Notes: a model not told the origin generated them from the sequence alone. Shown: positions 15,117 through 25,466, numbered from the stretch's first letter. The stretch is DNA of 27,508 nt from Lutibacter sp. (GCA_021647265.1 JAKIVA010000037.1:1-27508); one strand, 5' to 3'. A program made the numbers and translations.

Positions 15117-16442
15117 TTAAGATATTGGAAAGCTAATCGACACCAAAGTTCCTGTTTTTTCTCCAGAAGAAATATCTTTGGTTTCAATATGAACATCTTC
15201 ATTTTTGTATAAAATTCTAATTCTATTTTCTGTAGCACTTGCACCAAAAAACTTTCGTCTTTCAGATAAAGGAGTTTTTATTCTTGTTTTGTTAATTCCT
15301 ATACCATTATCTAATATCGTACATAAAACGTTATTTTGATCTTTTTTTATGGTTAACTCAATTGTTTTTTCACCTTCTTTTTTCATAATGCCATGCCATA
15401 TTGAATTTTCTATAAATGGTTGTAAAAACAATGGTGGTACTTTTATTGCATCTAAATTTAAATTTTTATCTATATTAACTATATAGCTAAAACCTCCTGT
15501 AATGCGCATTTGTTCAAGTTTAACATATAAAGCCAAAATACCTAACTCTTCTGAAAGTGTTGATGTGGTACTTGATGAACTATTTAATATAACACGTATT
15601 AATTTCGAAAATTTAGTTATATAATCAGAAGCTTTTTCTACTTCATTTTTTATTACAAAATTATTGATAGAATTTAGTGAGTTGAACAAAAAGTGAGGAT
15701 TCATTTGGCTTTGTAATGCTGTCATTTTAAGCTCTTCCATTTCTTTTAATTTTACCGCCAACCTTACCTCTGCGTTTTTGCTTTTTTGCTCAATTCTTTT
15801 AATTATAAAACCAAGTATCACAGAGAATATTATACATTGTAGTATTGCTCCGAGATACACAAAAAACATAGGTTGAACACCAAAATCAGTAAAAAATTCT
15901 AATCCAGTAAATACTTCAATAAAACTAATATTTGCTAAAACAACATAAATTAACGATCCAAAAATAAAATAACGTGCAGAATTATCATCAATTCTAGTAA
16001 ATATTATATAGTATGAAATTAATGTGAAAATTGTTAAAAGAGGTGATACAATGGTGAATGCTTTAACTTGAAACTCATAGCCAAAAAAGAACTGAATTAT
16101 AACAAAAAGAACCGCCAAAAATAACAATGCCTTTATTTCAATTTCAAAATACTTATCCCATCTTAACAGGTGAGTTCTTGTGTCTAACAAATCTCTCGCA
16201 AATTCTACATAGGCTGCGTATGCTAAAAATTGGATTGAAAAGTTTAAATAAAGATATATTTCTTTAAAGTCTCCAGAAACAACATCTTGTAAAAAATAGA
16301 TACTTAAAGCTAATAAATACAAACTGTAATATAAATACAGTTTACTTCTATTTTGGAAAAAAATTAAAAAATGATATACGAATAAAACGAAAAGACCTCC
16401 TCTTATCCACGAAAATATTTCAGAATGAAAATCTAAAAGCAT
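15117..16442 (-). CDS. LytS-type membrane sensor histidine kinase
   Basis: 441 residues. About seven hydrophobic segments (roughly 12-28, 36-51, 66-84, 104-120, 130-149, 157-178, 192-215) resemble the 7TM module of 7TMR-DISM sensors. A short coiled linker (about 216-243) leads to the His_kinase domain with the phospho-acceptor H250 (QMNPHFLFNSLNSI), the N-box FIENSIWHG (N346) and the G-box DNGIG (378-382). The extracellular domain that normally precedes the 7TM module is missing; the membrane part starts at residue 12, so the signal may be sensed within the membrane or by a partner. Its start codon overlaps the regulator's stop by 1 bp, so the pair is translationally coupled. It should phosphorylate the adjacent LytTR regulator. 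The signal is unknown. Confidence 0.9.
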   Translation of the reverse strand: MLLDFHSEIFSWIRGGLFVLFVYHFLIFFQNRSKLYLYYSLYLLALSIYFLQDVVSGDFKEIYLYLNFSIQFLAYAAYVEFARDLLDTRTHLLRWDKYFEIEIKALLFLAVLFVIIQFFFGYEFQVKAFTIVSPLLTIFTLISYYIIFTRIDDNSARYFIFGSLIYVVLANISFIEVFTGLEFFTDFGVQPMFFVYLGAILQCIIFSVILGFIIKRIEQKSKNAEVRLAVKLKEMEELKMTALQSQMNPHFLFNSLNSINNFVIKNEVEKASDYITKFSKLIRVILNSSSSTTSTLSEELGILALYVKLEQMRITGGFSYIVNIDKNLNLDAIKVPPLFLQPFIENSIWHGIMKKEGEKTIELTIKKDQNNVLCTILDNGIGINKTRIKTPLSERRKFFGASATENRIRILYKNEDVHIETKDISSGEKTGTLVSISFPIS

Positions 16443-17185
16443 TATTTATCTAGATATAATTTTTTAAATAATTCAGCCTTTCTATTTCTGCTTATACTGG
16501 CTGTTAACCCATTTGTCATGATAAGTTCTCCGCCCAATCCTTTTAAGTACTCTTTGATATGATTTAGGTTTATTAAATATGAATTATGAACTCTAAAAAA
16601 TTCAGAAAATTGAAACTTTTTTTCTACTTCTTTTAGCGTTTTAGAAACCAGTATTTGCTGTTCAGATGTTAAGAAAATTGTGGTATAGCTTTTATCAGAC
16701 TTTAACATTATAACATCGTCTTTATCTAATAAATAAACTTTGCCGTCTGCAGATATATTAATTTTATCATGATTATTGTCATTTAAATTATTTAACAATA
16801 ATTGCAATTTATTTTCAAGTAAATCTCCTTTTTTAGATTTTTTTATTTTATCCATTGATGCGAGTAACTCATCCTTATCAACAGGTTTTAATAAATAATC
16901 AATGGCCGATACTTTTATAGCTTTAAGGGCAAATTCATCATGAGCTGTTGTGAATATCAGATTAAAATCTCTGTTTTCCACTTTTTCAATCATAGTAAAA
17001 CCATCCATTTCAGGCATTTGAATATCTAAAAATACAACATCAGGTTTTTGCTCATTAATAATCTTAATAGCTTCAATTGGAGAATTACATGTAGTAATTT
17101 CTACATTATCTATATAATTATTTAATTTCCATTCAAGAGCTTCTAATGCGTCTTTTTCATCGTCGACAAGTAATATTTGTAGCAT
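16442..17185 (-). CDS. LytTR family response regulator
   Basis: 247 residues. A receiver domain (1-115) has the acidic pocket D8/D9, phospho-acceptor D54 (FLDIQMPEMDG), T80 and K100 (LLKPVD). A linker leads to a LytTR DNA-binding domain (about 142-245) with the characteristic FFRVHNSYLINLNHI segment and ISRNRK near the end. LytTR domains bind paired 9-bp direct repeats; two such pairs lie just downstream of the partner kinase gene (14681-14710 and 15080-15109). I see no such pair in front of this gene, so autoregulation at its own start is not indicated. The gap to pbpC upstream is 69 bp without a clear terminator or TAnnTTTG box, so read-through from the macroglobulin-pbpC unit is possible. 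Confidence 0.93.
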   Translation of the reverse strand: MLQILLVDDEKDALEALEWKLNNYIDNVEITTCNSPIEAIKIINEQKPDVVFLDIQMPEMDGFTMIEKVENRDFNLIFTTAHDEFALKAIKVSAIDYLLKPVDKDELLASMDKIKKSKKGDLLENKLQLLLNNLNDNNHDKINISADGKVYLLDKDDVIMLKSDKSYTTIFLTSEQQILVSKTLKEVEKKFQFSEFFRVHNSYLINLNHIKEYLKGLGGELIMTNGLTASISRNRKAELFKKLYLDK

Positions 17186-17254
17186 AACTATAGTGGTGAC
17201 GTTAGATTAATTTTAATGCAAGATACAACTTTTTTATTTTTGTGCTTAAAAATT

Positions 17255-19594
17255 TTAATCCTTAATTTTTATTTTCCTATTTATTTCATTTCCTAATTCA
17301 TCAATAACTGTTATCAGGTGTGTACCTTCTTTTGGTTGAATTTCAATTTCGTGAATATTTTGAGTAATTCCTATAAATTGTTTGTTTAAATACCAAAAAA
17401 CTTTTGCTTCATAATTTGAATGTACTAATTTTAGTATCAAACTATTTTTATCACCTTTAAAATTCTTTGTAAAATATATTGTTTCATTATCTTTTGGAGT
17501 TATAAAATCCATAGGATTCTTATTTTCACTTAAACAATCTTTTCTAAAATTAGGTAATTTTTTATAAAATGGATGGTGTTTTTGATAATAAAATTCTTGT
17601 AAAGGAGGTAAAACAAACCAACTTTTATGAACTATGTTTGAATGTTTTTCACAAGATGTATTTACCTGAAATTCTTTGTTTTTATCTAAATGAACCAAAA
17701 CATGGTAAGGGCAAGGAGCTGTTTTTAAACCTGCTCGCTGTACAAAAACACTGTCTTTAACCTCACAAACATCACTAGCTCTATAACCGCTTTTACTACA
17801 AACAGGTATTTTAACTAATTCATCAAAAGGAAGTTGAAACCAATTACTGTTAGGTAAAACATCAAACACATCAAATAGTATAGGTGCTGCCGTAGAAATA
17901 CCAATCAAACCGGGTCTTCCTTCTCCATCAGCATTTCCAACCCAAACACCCACAACATAATCTTTTGTGGTTCCTATTGCCCAAGCATCCCTATATCCAA
18001 AACTTGTTCCTGTTTTCCAGGCTATCTTATTTGCAGTGTTAAAAAACTGCCAATTTTGATTAGCTTCCGGTCTGTTTACTTTATTTAATGTTTCAAAGGT
18101 TAAGTATATAGAGCCTGCATCAAAAATTGTTTTTTCTGTTGAAATCTCACCAAAATCTGGTTTGAAATTCGCCAAATAGGAAGGTTCTATAAATTCATTT
18201 TTATAATATTTACCTTGTATATCATCGTAATGGTTTACCGTTGATGCCATAGAGGCGTAGCTTTTACATAAATCCCATAAATTACTTTCAGCTCCTCCTA
18301 AAATTAATGATAGCCCGTAATAATTTGCATTGTATTTAATATCTTTTAATTTTAATTCTTTTAAATAATGCCTAAACTTGTCTAATCCAAAACGCCTCAA
18401 CATTCTAACCGCTGGTACGTTTAAAGATTTTGATAAGGCAACACTTGCAAAAACAGCTCCGCTATATTTTTTATTAAAATTTTCTGGATGATAGCTTCCT
18501 ATTTGTGTAGGAACATCTACAACTAACGTATTCGGTAAAATATCCCCCGAATCTAACATTGCTGTATATAAAAATGGTTTTAAAATACTTCCTGTACTTC
18601 TTGGTTTATGAACAATATCAACCTCTTTTTGGTGATTTTTTGTAGTTGGAGAATTACCTACATAAGCTAATACTTTTCTGGTTTTCACATCTAAAACCAG
18701 TACCGCTATATTATTTATTTGATTTTTACTCAATTCCTTATAATGTGTTTTTACAATTGAATTTACGTATTGTTGTAGCCCTATTTTTACAGAAGTTTTA
18801 ATTCGTTTTCCTTTTTGGGTTTTAGCAATATTTTGAAGTAAGTGTGGTGCTATTTGTGGAATTGAAAATGGTTTTTTTGGTAATTTTTCTTGAATAGCTA
18901 ATACATACGTTAATGAATCTATTTTTTTATTTAAAAATAATTTTTTTAATAAACGATTGCGTTTTAGAATTAATTTTTGTTGATTTTTCCCTGGGTAAAT
19001 TAAGCTTGGTGCGTTTGGTAATACAGCCAACGTTGCACTTTCTGCCCAAGATAATTCGTTTGGTAATCGTGCAAAATACCGCCACGATGCCACATCTAAA
19101 CCAACAACGTTCCCTCCAAATGGTGCATTTGAAATGTACAGTGCTAAAATTTTTTGTTTTGGGTAACGAAATTCTAATCGAGTAGCTAAAATAAGTTCTT
19201 TTAATTTTTCTAAATACGTTCGTTTCTTATTTTTTCGAGAAAGTCTAATTACCTGCTGTGTTATGGTGCTACCGCCTCTTTTTATTTGTTTATACTTAAA
19301 ATTTTTATAAAAAGCTTTTACAATTGAGATGGGGTTAAATCCTGGATGTTTATAAAAATAAGCATCTTCAAATTGCACAATACAGGTGGCAAATCTTTTA
19401 GGAATACTATCGTTTTGAGGAAACCGCCATTGCCCATCATCTGCAATTCTGGCCCCTAACAGTTCTCCTTCTACACTTTCAATTACCGTTGAAGTTGGGT
19501 TGTTAAACAACTGTTTTGGTAACGAAAAATAATAAGCTGTTAATAAAATAACGGCTATTATTAATTTGTGTTTATGTTTTTTAATAAAATTCAT
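17255..19594 (-). CDS. pbpC: Penicillin-binding protein 1C (glycosyltransferase/transpeptidase)
   Basis: 779 residues. An N-terminal membrane anchor (about 10-24) is followed by a GT51 transglycosylase domain (about 50-225) with the catalytic Glu E76 in FEDAYFYKHPG and the GGSTITQQ motif (107-114), and by a transpeptidase domain (about 295-580) with SILK (S336, K339), SLN (390-392) and KTGT (527-530). The C-terminal domain of PBP1C proteins (about 690-779) is present. All catalytic motifs are intact. It polymerises lipid II and cross-links peptidoglycan in the periplasm. The gene follows the alpha-2-macroglobulin gene by 152 bp; this gene pair is widely conserved in Gram-negative bacteria and is thought to repair the wall and trap attacking proteases after outer membrane breach. 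A lone -7 box (TAGGTTTG, 19706-19713) in the gap may give it a separate promoter with a leader of about 105 nt. Confidence 0.95.
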   Translation of the reverse strand: MNFIKKHKHKLIIAVILLTAYYFSLPKQLFNNPTSTVIESVEGELLGARIADDGQWRFPQNDSIPKRFATCIVQFEDAYFYKHPGFNPISIVKAFYKNFKYKQIKRGGSTITQQVIRLSRKNKKRTYLEKLKELILATRLEFRYPKQKILALYISNAPFGGNVVGLDVASWRYFARLPNELSWAESATLAVLPNAPSLIYPGKNQQKLILKRNRLLKKLFLNKKIDSLTYVLAIQEKLPKKPFSIPQIAPHLLQNIAKTQKGKRIKTSVKIGLQQYVNSIVKTHYKELSKNQINNIAVLVLDVKTRKVLAYVGNSPTTKNHQKEVDIVHKPRSTGSILKPFLYTAMLDSGDILPNTLVVDVPTQIGSYHPENFNKKYSGAVFASVALSKSLNVPAVRMLRRFGLDKFRHYLKELKLKDIKYNANYYGLSLILGGAESNLWDLCKSYASMASTVNHYDDIQGKYYKNEFIEPSYLANFKPDFGEISTEKTIFDAGSIYLTFETLNKVNRPEANQNWQFFNTANKIAWKTGTSFGYRDAWAIGTTKDYVVGVWVGNADGEGRPGLIGISTAAPILFDVFDVLPNSNWFQLPFDELVKIPVCSKSGYRASDVCEVKDSVFVQRAGLKTAPCPYHVLVHLDKNKEFQVNTSCEKHSNIVHKSWFVLPPLQEFYYQKHHPFYKKLPNFRKDCLSENKNPMDFITPKDNETIYFTKNFKGDKNSLILKLVHSNYEAKVFWYLNKQFIGITQNIHEIEIQPKEGTHLITVIDELGNEINRKIKIKD

Positions 19595-19746
19595 TATTCT
19601 AATTCAACTGTTCTATAAACCTTAGAAATTTATCATTAAATTGTCATACTAATCTTGTTGAACATTGATTTCATAATTTTAAACAACTGATTATAAATTA
19701 TTATTCAAACCTAAGGGATAATTATCGGGGTAGGTTGATGAAATTG

Positions 19747-22700
19747 TCACTTCACAACTTCAATCCATTTTCCTTTTGTTCGTGTAAAATAATCATTGTC
19801 GTACATCGCTTCTGCTTGCAAACCGTACAGGTAGTATTTTCCTAAATATGACGCGTTTAAGAGTACCGTAAATGTTTTAATTTCATTCTTCTTTAAATTA
19901 AAATAAAAATTTACTTTATCATCTCTAATGTCTGTAAAATTAGTATTTCCAGAAGTGGTATTCTCAAAATCGGTGAAACGTGTATTTACAATTTCCCAAC
20001 CAGAGGGAAATATTTCAGTTAAAGCAATGTTTTGAACTTCTTCCGATTTTAAATTTCTTACAGTTACCTGTGCTTCAAACTCAGTTCCTTGAATTAATTT
20101 TGAAACATCAATTATTTTTCCTTGTGTGTCTTTATAAGTTACTTGCACACTCAATCCTCGTTTTTCTTCAATTTCTTTTCCCAATGGTAAAATTCCCGAA
20201 TTTAAAACCGATACAAATACTACATTTGCTTCATTATTCGTAATTGAAACTAAATTTCTCCCTTCTTTTATGGTTAATTTTCGTTGAGCAATTGCCAATT
20301 TTGAAGTTATTTTTTCAGGAGTACTATTATTCAAAGTGTACGCTAGTTTTATTGATTTCCCGCCGTTTATTTCAACCATTTTAGCCATCGACAACAAACT
20401 ATAAGCAGTAGTTTGTGTACTCATCCAAGCATTAGAAGATAACCTTTTAGCAATATATTTAGCTAATTCTCTAGATTCTTTATCCTTAATTAATAGCATT
20501 GTTTCCATAGCCATTGCTCTATTTCTATCTACTGAACCATAAGTATAATAATCGCCTCTGTTATTTTCAAAATTAATAGTTGCTGTATTTGCAATTTCAA
20601 TTGCTACCTCTTTTTGGCCTGCTAATGCATAAGCTGCAGCCAAACGCCATTTTGCATTATTTGATAATTCTCTAAATTCTCGCAATCTATTCATAGAAGA
20701 TAAATCTGAATGTCCTGCCAATGCCAATGTGTACAACCTGTAAGCTTGAGCAAAATCTGAATTGTACTTTTGATAACTTGGCCGCCAATTACGGGCTGTT
20801 CGTTTTTGATATTTTAGCCAATTACTCATAAAAGTAAGTGGTAAAACATATCCTTTTTTTTCTGCTTCAATCATAAAATGTCCTGCATAACTTGTCCCCC
20901 AGTCGTTGGCAATATTTTGCCCCATCCAATAACTTAACCCTCCACTTGGCGTTTGGAAATTTCCTAATTTTTCAATTCCATCTTTAATATTATTTGTTAT
21001 TTTTTGTTTTTGCTGAATAGGCAAATCAAAAATATTCCCTAAATATAGTTGTGGAAAAACACTTGACACAGTTTGTTCAACACAACCGTGTGGATATTGA
21101 ATTAAATACTGTAACCTACCTGTAAAATCCATTGGTGGTAAGGTAGAAAATTCAATATTAGCAACATTGGTTCCTACTACCCCAAAAGTTTCAATATCAA
21201 TTATTTGCGTGCTATTTGGTGCTAACTCTATAGTTATTGATTTGGATGATATTGGATTTGGATTTACCACATTAATTTCAACTTCATAAGAAGATTTCTC
21301 ACCATTTCCTGAGGCTATAACTTCAATTTTACCTATTCCTTTGGTTTTTGAAACGTCTAACTGAAAATACACCATTTTTTCATCAGGATTTGTAAATAAT
21401 ACTTTCTGAGAATTTACACCAACAACTTTAATTCCGTTACTTAACTTTAAATGAACTTCTACATTTTTCACCTTTTTTTCCATTGCAAAAACAGATACGG
21501 GAAGTGTTACTTTTTCTCCTGGACTTAATTTTCGTGGTACCGATGCTAAAACCATTAATGGTTTACGAACCGGAATGGTAACTTCAGTTTTTCCATAAGC
21601 TGCTTTTTTAGTGTCTGCTGCAATAATCATGGCTCGAACAGAACCAATGTATTTTGGCATTTGAATTGTATGTGAAGCTGTTTTTCCTTTTGCCAACGCA
21701 AAAGGCCCTAAATAAATTACAACTGGTTTAAAACGATTTGCTTTCTTTGTTTTTCCTGCAACTACATTTCCATCTCCTCCAATTGCAAAAACTTGCTCAA
21801 TACTTCCTCCATAAGCTCCAATTACATCATCAAAAATATCCCACGTTTTTACACCTAAAGCTTCTTTAGTATAAAAAGCATTCCAAATTTGTGGAGTCTT
21901 AAAGCGGGTTAAGTCTAGTAAACCTTCTTCAACAATTGCAATAGTATACGACATTTGTTTTCCGTTTTTTTCGCTTACTTTTAGTTTAAATTGCTCTTCT
22001 GGTTTCAATACTTTTGGTAGTACAATTTTAGGGTTTAAACGTGTAGTTGGATCTTCAACTAACATTGGTATTACACCATATAATCGTAGCGGTAAATCAT
22101 TAACTGTTGAAGCATGTGGCTGCAATAAAGAAATATTTATATAAACATTTGGAGTCATTTCCTTTGTAATAGGTAGTTCAATTTTAGTTTCTCCTTTTTG
22201 TGTTTTTATCCAAAAAGTTTGTAGTACTTCTGTCCCATTTTCAATACTTATCAAAGCTCTTCCTTCCATTCCAGAAGGAAATGTAATAATAGCTTTTTCA
22301 CCAACGTTGTATTTTTCTTTATCTGAAGAAAACACCAACATTTTTGATGCTTCTGGGTTATTTGAAGGACGCTTCCACCAATTTTTATAAAAATAAGTAG
22401 TTACCCCTGTAGCATGTCCACTTTTTTTATCAAGTACACGTATTAAAAACCGACCACCTTCATCATCAGGAATATTTAATGTAAAAGTGCCTTTACCTTT
22501 TGAATTTGTATTCATTTTTAATCTTTTATATGGTTTGTGATAGCTACTTCCACTATATGACGATAAATTATCGTATGATGAGCTCCACCACCAACGCCAT
22601 TCAATTTTATAAACTTGAATCTCAATATTATTTCTTGCAATTGGTTTCCCTTCGGAAGATATTGTAACCACATCAAATGTGATATTTTCATCAGTATCAT

Positions 22701-25326
22701 ACGAACTATATGCTTTTATTTTTGGCAATCTTAAACCAATAAAAGAACTGTATGGCGCATAATTTTTTGAGACGACATCCATAGAAAAATCACCTCCATT
22801 TTCATAAGCTTTCGTTAAAAAAGCCACTTTTAACATACCGGGAGCTCTGTTTTCTAAATCTATTTTCTTGTTAATAAATGTATTTCCATTTACATCTAAT
22901 TTCCCGTCAAATATTAGTACCTCTTCAGACGAAAATTCACGAGTTGGATCTTTAAAAATATATTTTGGGTATTTTTTATTGAAAGCATTTGAATTGACGG
23001 TAAATTTTGCATTTACCGCTACTTTTATATTTTTTGCTGGTGCACCGTGTAACCATGCTACATTTAATTTTCCATGAATCGGTTTGTTATTAGATAATAC
23101 TTTTTCGTTAAAATCTATTTTAATTTTTAATCGGTTAGGTTTAACGGTTTCAACTTTTAACTGTTTGGTGAATTTTGCTCCTCCAACTGTTACAACACTA
23201 ATCCAATTACCTGTTGGGTCAGTATTAGAAGTAGGTATGGTAAATTTATAAAAACCATTTGTGCTTTTTGTTTGAACCTGCTTAAAGACAAGTTTTCTAC
23301 GCGCATCTGTAACTTCTATCTTAATTGGATGTTCTTTTGGAAGTGGGTTTGTATTGTCATTTAAAACAAATGTTAAATGAATAGAGTCTCCAGGTCTCCA
23401 AACACCACGTTCTCCATATAAAAATCCTTTAAGTCCTTTTTGTAATTTTTTCCCAGAAATATTAAATTTACTTAACGATAAAGAATAGCCATCATCTAAT
23501 TTTAAATATGTTTTACTTTTTCCTTTTGAAATAATTGCAAAAAAAGCATTATGGTCAACATCCATTCCTGTAATTCCTTCATTATCTGTAACTGCTTGCG
23601 CTATTTCTTGCTGTTGGTAATTGTAAATGGTAACTTTTGCTTCTGAAACAGGATTGGTTGTTAAAATATCTGTCACCACAAAGAAGTATGATTTATTTTC
23701 ACCTTTTTTAGCTATAACACCTAAATTTGAAGCCAAAATATTTGTTGAAACTATACGGTCTTCATTATCGTAATATGCTTTTTTACACGGATTATCCCTA
23801 TCTCTCCAATTATAATAATTATCATTGTAACTGTAAATTAAATTATCCCAATATTGTTCTTCGCGTTCTTCTAAATCTTCTGATTGTTCCGTTGTGTATT
23901 CTTGGTTTTCGTAGTAGTAATCATCTTCATAATACTCATCATACTCTTCGTCTTTATTAGAATTTACTTGGTTTCCATCACATTTATATAATGAATACGC
24001 TTGTTTTATACTTAATTCAACCCTGTAAATTGCCCCAGGGTCTGATTGTATCATTTTAGATAAGTCAACAGCATAAGCTTTCCATTTTCCAGTATTTTCA
24101 ATTTCATTATCAATTAAAGTAATGGTTTTTTTGGCTACTCTTCTTCCAACTCTTCTAATGTTATATCTATTGGTGTTTCCTAAATTACTGGTTTGTAAAA
24201 ACTGCAATATGTTATCTTCAAAAATTTTAATAATTCTTACATCAACTGCCTTTAAATTTACAGCTTCAAAATTAAATTTTAAATTGTTTGAATTGGGTAA
24301 AATTACACCGCTGGTAAGTAACCTAATTGCGGGTTTTAGTTGCTCAAATGCAACTTTTTCAGAAAATTGACGCTTTAATTTATAACCATCAATGCTTTTA
24401 ATTCCTTGAAAAATAGCAACATCAACCGTTCCAACAATGCTGGTAGACGGATACACTTTAAGTATATTTCCATTAACAATATATTTTAAGTTTTTACTAT
24501 TTTTAATTGCAACCAAGCCATTGAAATTTTGCTGTTTTTTAAGCGGATCTGAAAAGTTAATGCTTAGGTGTTGTTCAGGAGATTGAATGACATCAATATT
24601 TAAAATTGAAAAATTGTTTTTACCTAGAATTTTCAGCACAGATTCTCCCTGATTTTCAACATTTATTTTTTTCCCTGTCCAAGACAATAACACCTTAGAA
24701 TCATCTACAAACCGTTGAACACTGTCTATTTTAAATATAAATTGTTTACTAATAGAATCTGTACGCTCCCATTTAATTGATAATTTTTTGTTTTTTTGAG
24801 TTGCTTCAATCAGTGTTTTTGCTTTGTTTAATGTTAATACATCGGCTGTTTTAATAATTCCTTCAATGTATTGCCATTCTTTACTGTACGATTGAAAACT
24901 TGTAGTAGTAACACTAAAATTTTGTGCTATTGTTTTAAATTTAAATGTGTAATTTTTATATTCAGACGGTATATTATTGTATATTTTACCTAAGTTAATA
25001 GTTACGGTATACTCTTTATTTGGCTTTAAATATTTTGAAGGTTGAAAAAGTATATTTCTAGAATTTTGAGCAAATAATTTCCCTTCAATTTTAGGAGAAA
25101 TACTTAAAATATTTTTATTGATTTCTTTGTTTGGAATCCAGGAATCTACTTCATTTACCAAACCAATTTTAATAGGTTCTGCAACAGAAACCACTCCTGA
25201 AGTTGTGTAACTAATATACTTTTTAAATTTAAAAATATTGTTCGTTGTATTTTGAGAAGCTTTATTATTACAAGAAGAGAAAATCACACCAATTACAAGT
25301 GTAAAAATTAAATGTTGAAGTTTCAT
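19747..25326 (-). CDS. Bacterial alpha-2-macroglobulin lipoprotein (YfhM-like) with thioester
   Basis: 1859 residues. A lipoprotein signal peptide ends in IFSSC, with C19 as the lipidated residue. N-terminal macroglobulin (MG) domains follow; the MG segment GVWRPGD is at 641-647, the A2M domain is around 1150-1250 (VVIYLGPFALAKGK), and the thioester domain (about 1390-1700) carries CVEQ at 1415-1418, so the covalent protease-trapping thioester is intact. C-terminal MG domains end in GKWIEVVK. It traps proteases in the periplasm or at the envelope. It lies directly upstream of pbpC, its usual partner. An unusual Asp/Glu/Tyr-rich stretch at about 455-497 (EEYDEYYEDDYYYENQEY) interrupts the MG region and looks like a flexible acidic insert. 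I find no TAnnTTTG promoter upstream; the 5' intergenic region is filled with repeats. Confidence 0.95.
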   Translation of the reverse strand: MKLQHLIFTLVIGVIFSSCNNKASQNTTNNIFKFKKYISYTTSGVVSVAEPIKIGLVNEVDSWIPNKEINKNILSISPKIEGKLFAQNSRNILFQPSKYLKPNKEYTVTINLGKIYNNIPSEYKNYTFKFKTIAQNFSVTTTSFQSYSKEWQYIEGIIKTADVLTLNKAKTLIEATQKNKKLSIKWERTDSISKQFIFKIDSVQRFVDDSKVLLSWTGKKINVENQGESVLKILGKNNFSILNIDVIQSPEQHLSINFSDPLKKQQNFNGLVAIKNSKNLKYIVNGNILKVYPSTSIVGTVDVAIFQGIKSIDGYKLKRQFSEKVAFEQLKPAIRLLTSGVILPNSNNLKFNFEAVNLKAVDVRIIKIFEDNILQFLQTSNLGNTNRYNIRRVGRRVAKKTITLIDNEIENTGKWKAYAVDLSKMIQSDPGAIYRVELSIKQAYSLYKCDGNQVNSNKDEEYDEYYEDDYYYENQEYTTEQSEDLEEREEQYWDNLIYSYNDNYYNWRDRDNPCKKAYYDNEDRIVSTNILASNLGVIAKKGENKSYFFVVTDILTTNPVSEAKVTIYNYQQQEIAQAVTDNEGITGMDVDHNAFFAIISKGKSKTYLKLDDGYSLSLSKFNISGKKLQKGLKGFLYGERGVWRPGDSIHLTFVLNDNTNPLPKEHPIKIEVTDARRKLVFKQVQTKSTNGFYKFTIPTSNTDPTGNWISVVTVGGAKFTKQLKVETVKPNRLKIKIDFNEKVLSNNKPIHGKLNVAWLHGAPAKNIKVAVNAKFTVNSNAFNKKYPKYIFKDPTREFSSEEVLIFDGKLDVNGNTFINKKIDLENRAPGMLKVAFLTKAYENGGDFSMDVVSKNYAPYSSFIGLRLPKIKAYSSYDTDENITFDVVTISSEGKPIARNNIEIQVYKIEWRWWWSSSYDNLSSYSGSSYHKPYKRLKMNTNSKGKGTFTLNIPDDEGGRFLIRVLDKKSGHATGVTTYFYKNWWKRPSNNPEASKMLVFSSDKEKYNVGEKAIITFPSGMEGRALISIENGTEVLQTFWIKTQKGETKIELPITKEMTPNVYINISLLQPHASTVNDLPLRLYGVIPMLVEDPTTRLNPKIVLPKVLKPEEQFKLKVSEKNGKQMSYTIAIVEEGLLDLTRFKTPQIWNAFYTKEALGVKTWDIFDDVIGAYGGSIEQVFAIGGDGNVVAGKTKKANRFKPVVIYLGPFALAKGKTASHTIQMPKYIGSVRAMIIAADTKKAAYGKTEVTIPVRKPLMVLASVPRKLSPGEKVTLPVSVFAMEKKVKNVEVHLKLSNGIKVVGVNSQKVLFTNPDEKMVYFQLDVSKTKGIGKIEVIASGNGEKSSYEVEINVVNPNPISSKSITIELAPNSTQIIDIETFGVVGTNVANIEFSTLPPMDFTGRLQYLIQYPHGCVEQTVSSVFPQLYLGNIFDLPIQQKQKITNNIKDGIEKLGNFQTPSGGLSYWMGQNIANDWGTSYAGHFMIEAEKKGYVLPLTFMSNWLKYQKRTARNWRPSYQKYNSDFAQAYRLYTLALAGHSDLSSMNRLREFRELSNNAKWRLAAAYALAGQKEVAIEIANTATINFENNRGDYYTYGSVDRNRAMAMETMLLIKDKESRELAKYIAKRLSSNAWMSTQTTAYSLLSMAKMVEINGGKSIKLAYTLNNSTPEKITSKLAIAQRKLTIKEGRNLVSITNNEANVVFVSVLNSGILPLGKEIEEKRGLSVQVTYKDTQGKIIDVSKLIQGTEFEAQVTVRNLKSEEVQNIALTEIFPSGWEIVNTRFTDFENTTSGNTNFTDIRDDKVNFYFNLKKNEIKTFTVLLNASYLGKYYLYGLQAEAMYDNDYFTRTKGKWIEVVK

Positions 25327-25397
25327 TTTAGGTTATTTTTATTGTTTAGCTAATTTTTTATGAAATTACTAAAAAACAATAAATAAAAGCTGAAAAA

Positions 25398-25466
25398 CTC
25401 AAGCAATCTGAGGAAGGTTTGTCATTCTCATAAGATTGCTTCACTATAGACTCCTTGAGATGACAA
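25398..25466. repeat. Nested inverted repeats of the dispersed TTTGTCAT type
   Basis: TTTGTCAT (25418-25425) and ATGACAA (25460-25466) bound one element, as at 331-406. In addition AAGCAATCT (25401-25409) and AGATTGCTT (25433-25441) are a perfect 9-bp inverted repeat. The segment looks like decayed copies of a flavobacterial intergenic repeat. Confidence 0.55.

Noticed and set aside
15411..15437. ATAAATGGT half-site inside the histidine kinase gene
   Set aside because: Only one half-site at the right spacing; it encodes the conserved N-box segment, so the match is best explained by coding sequence.
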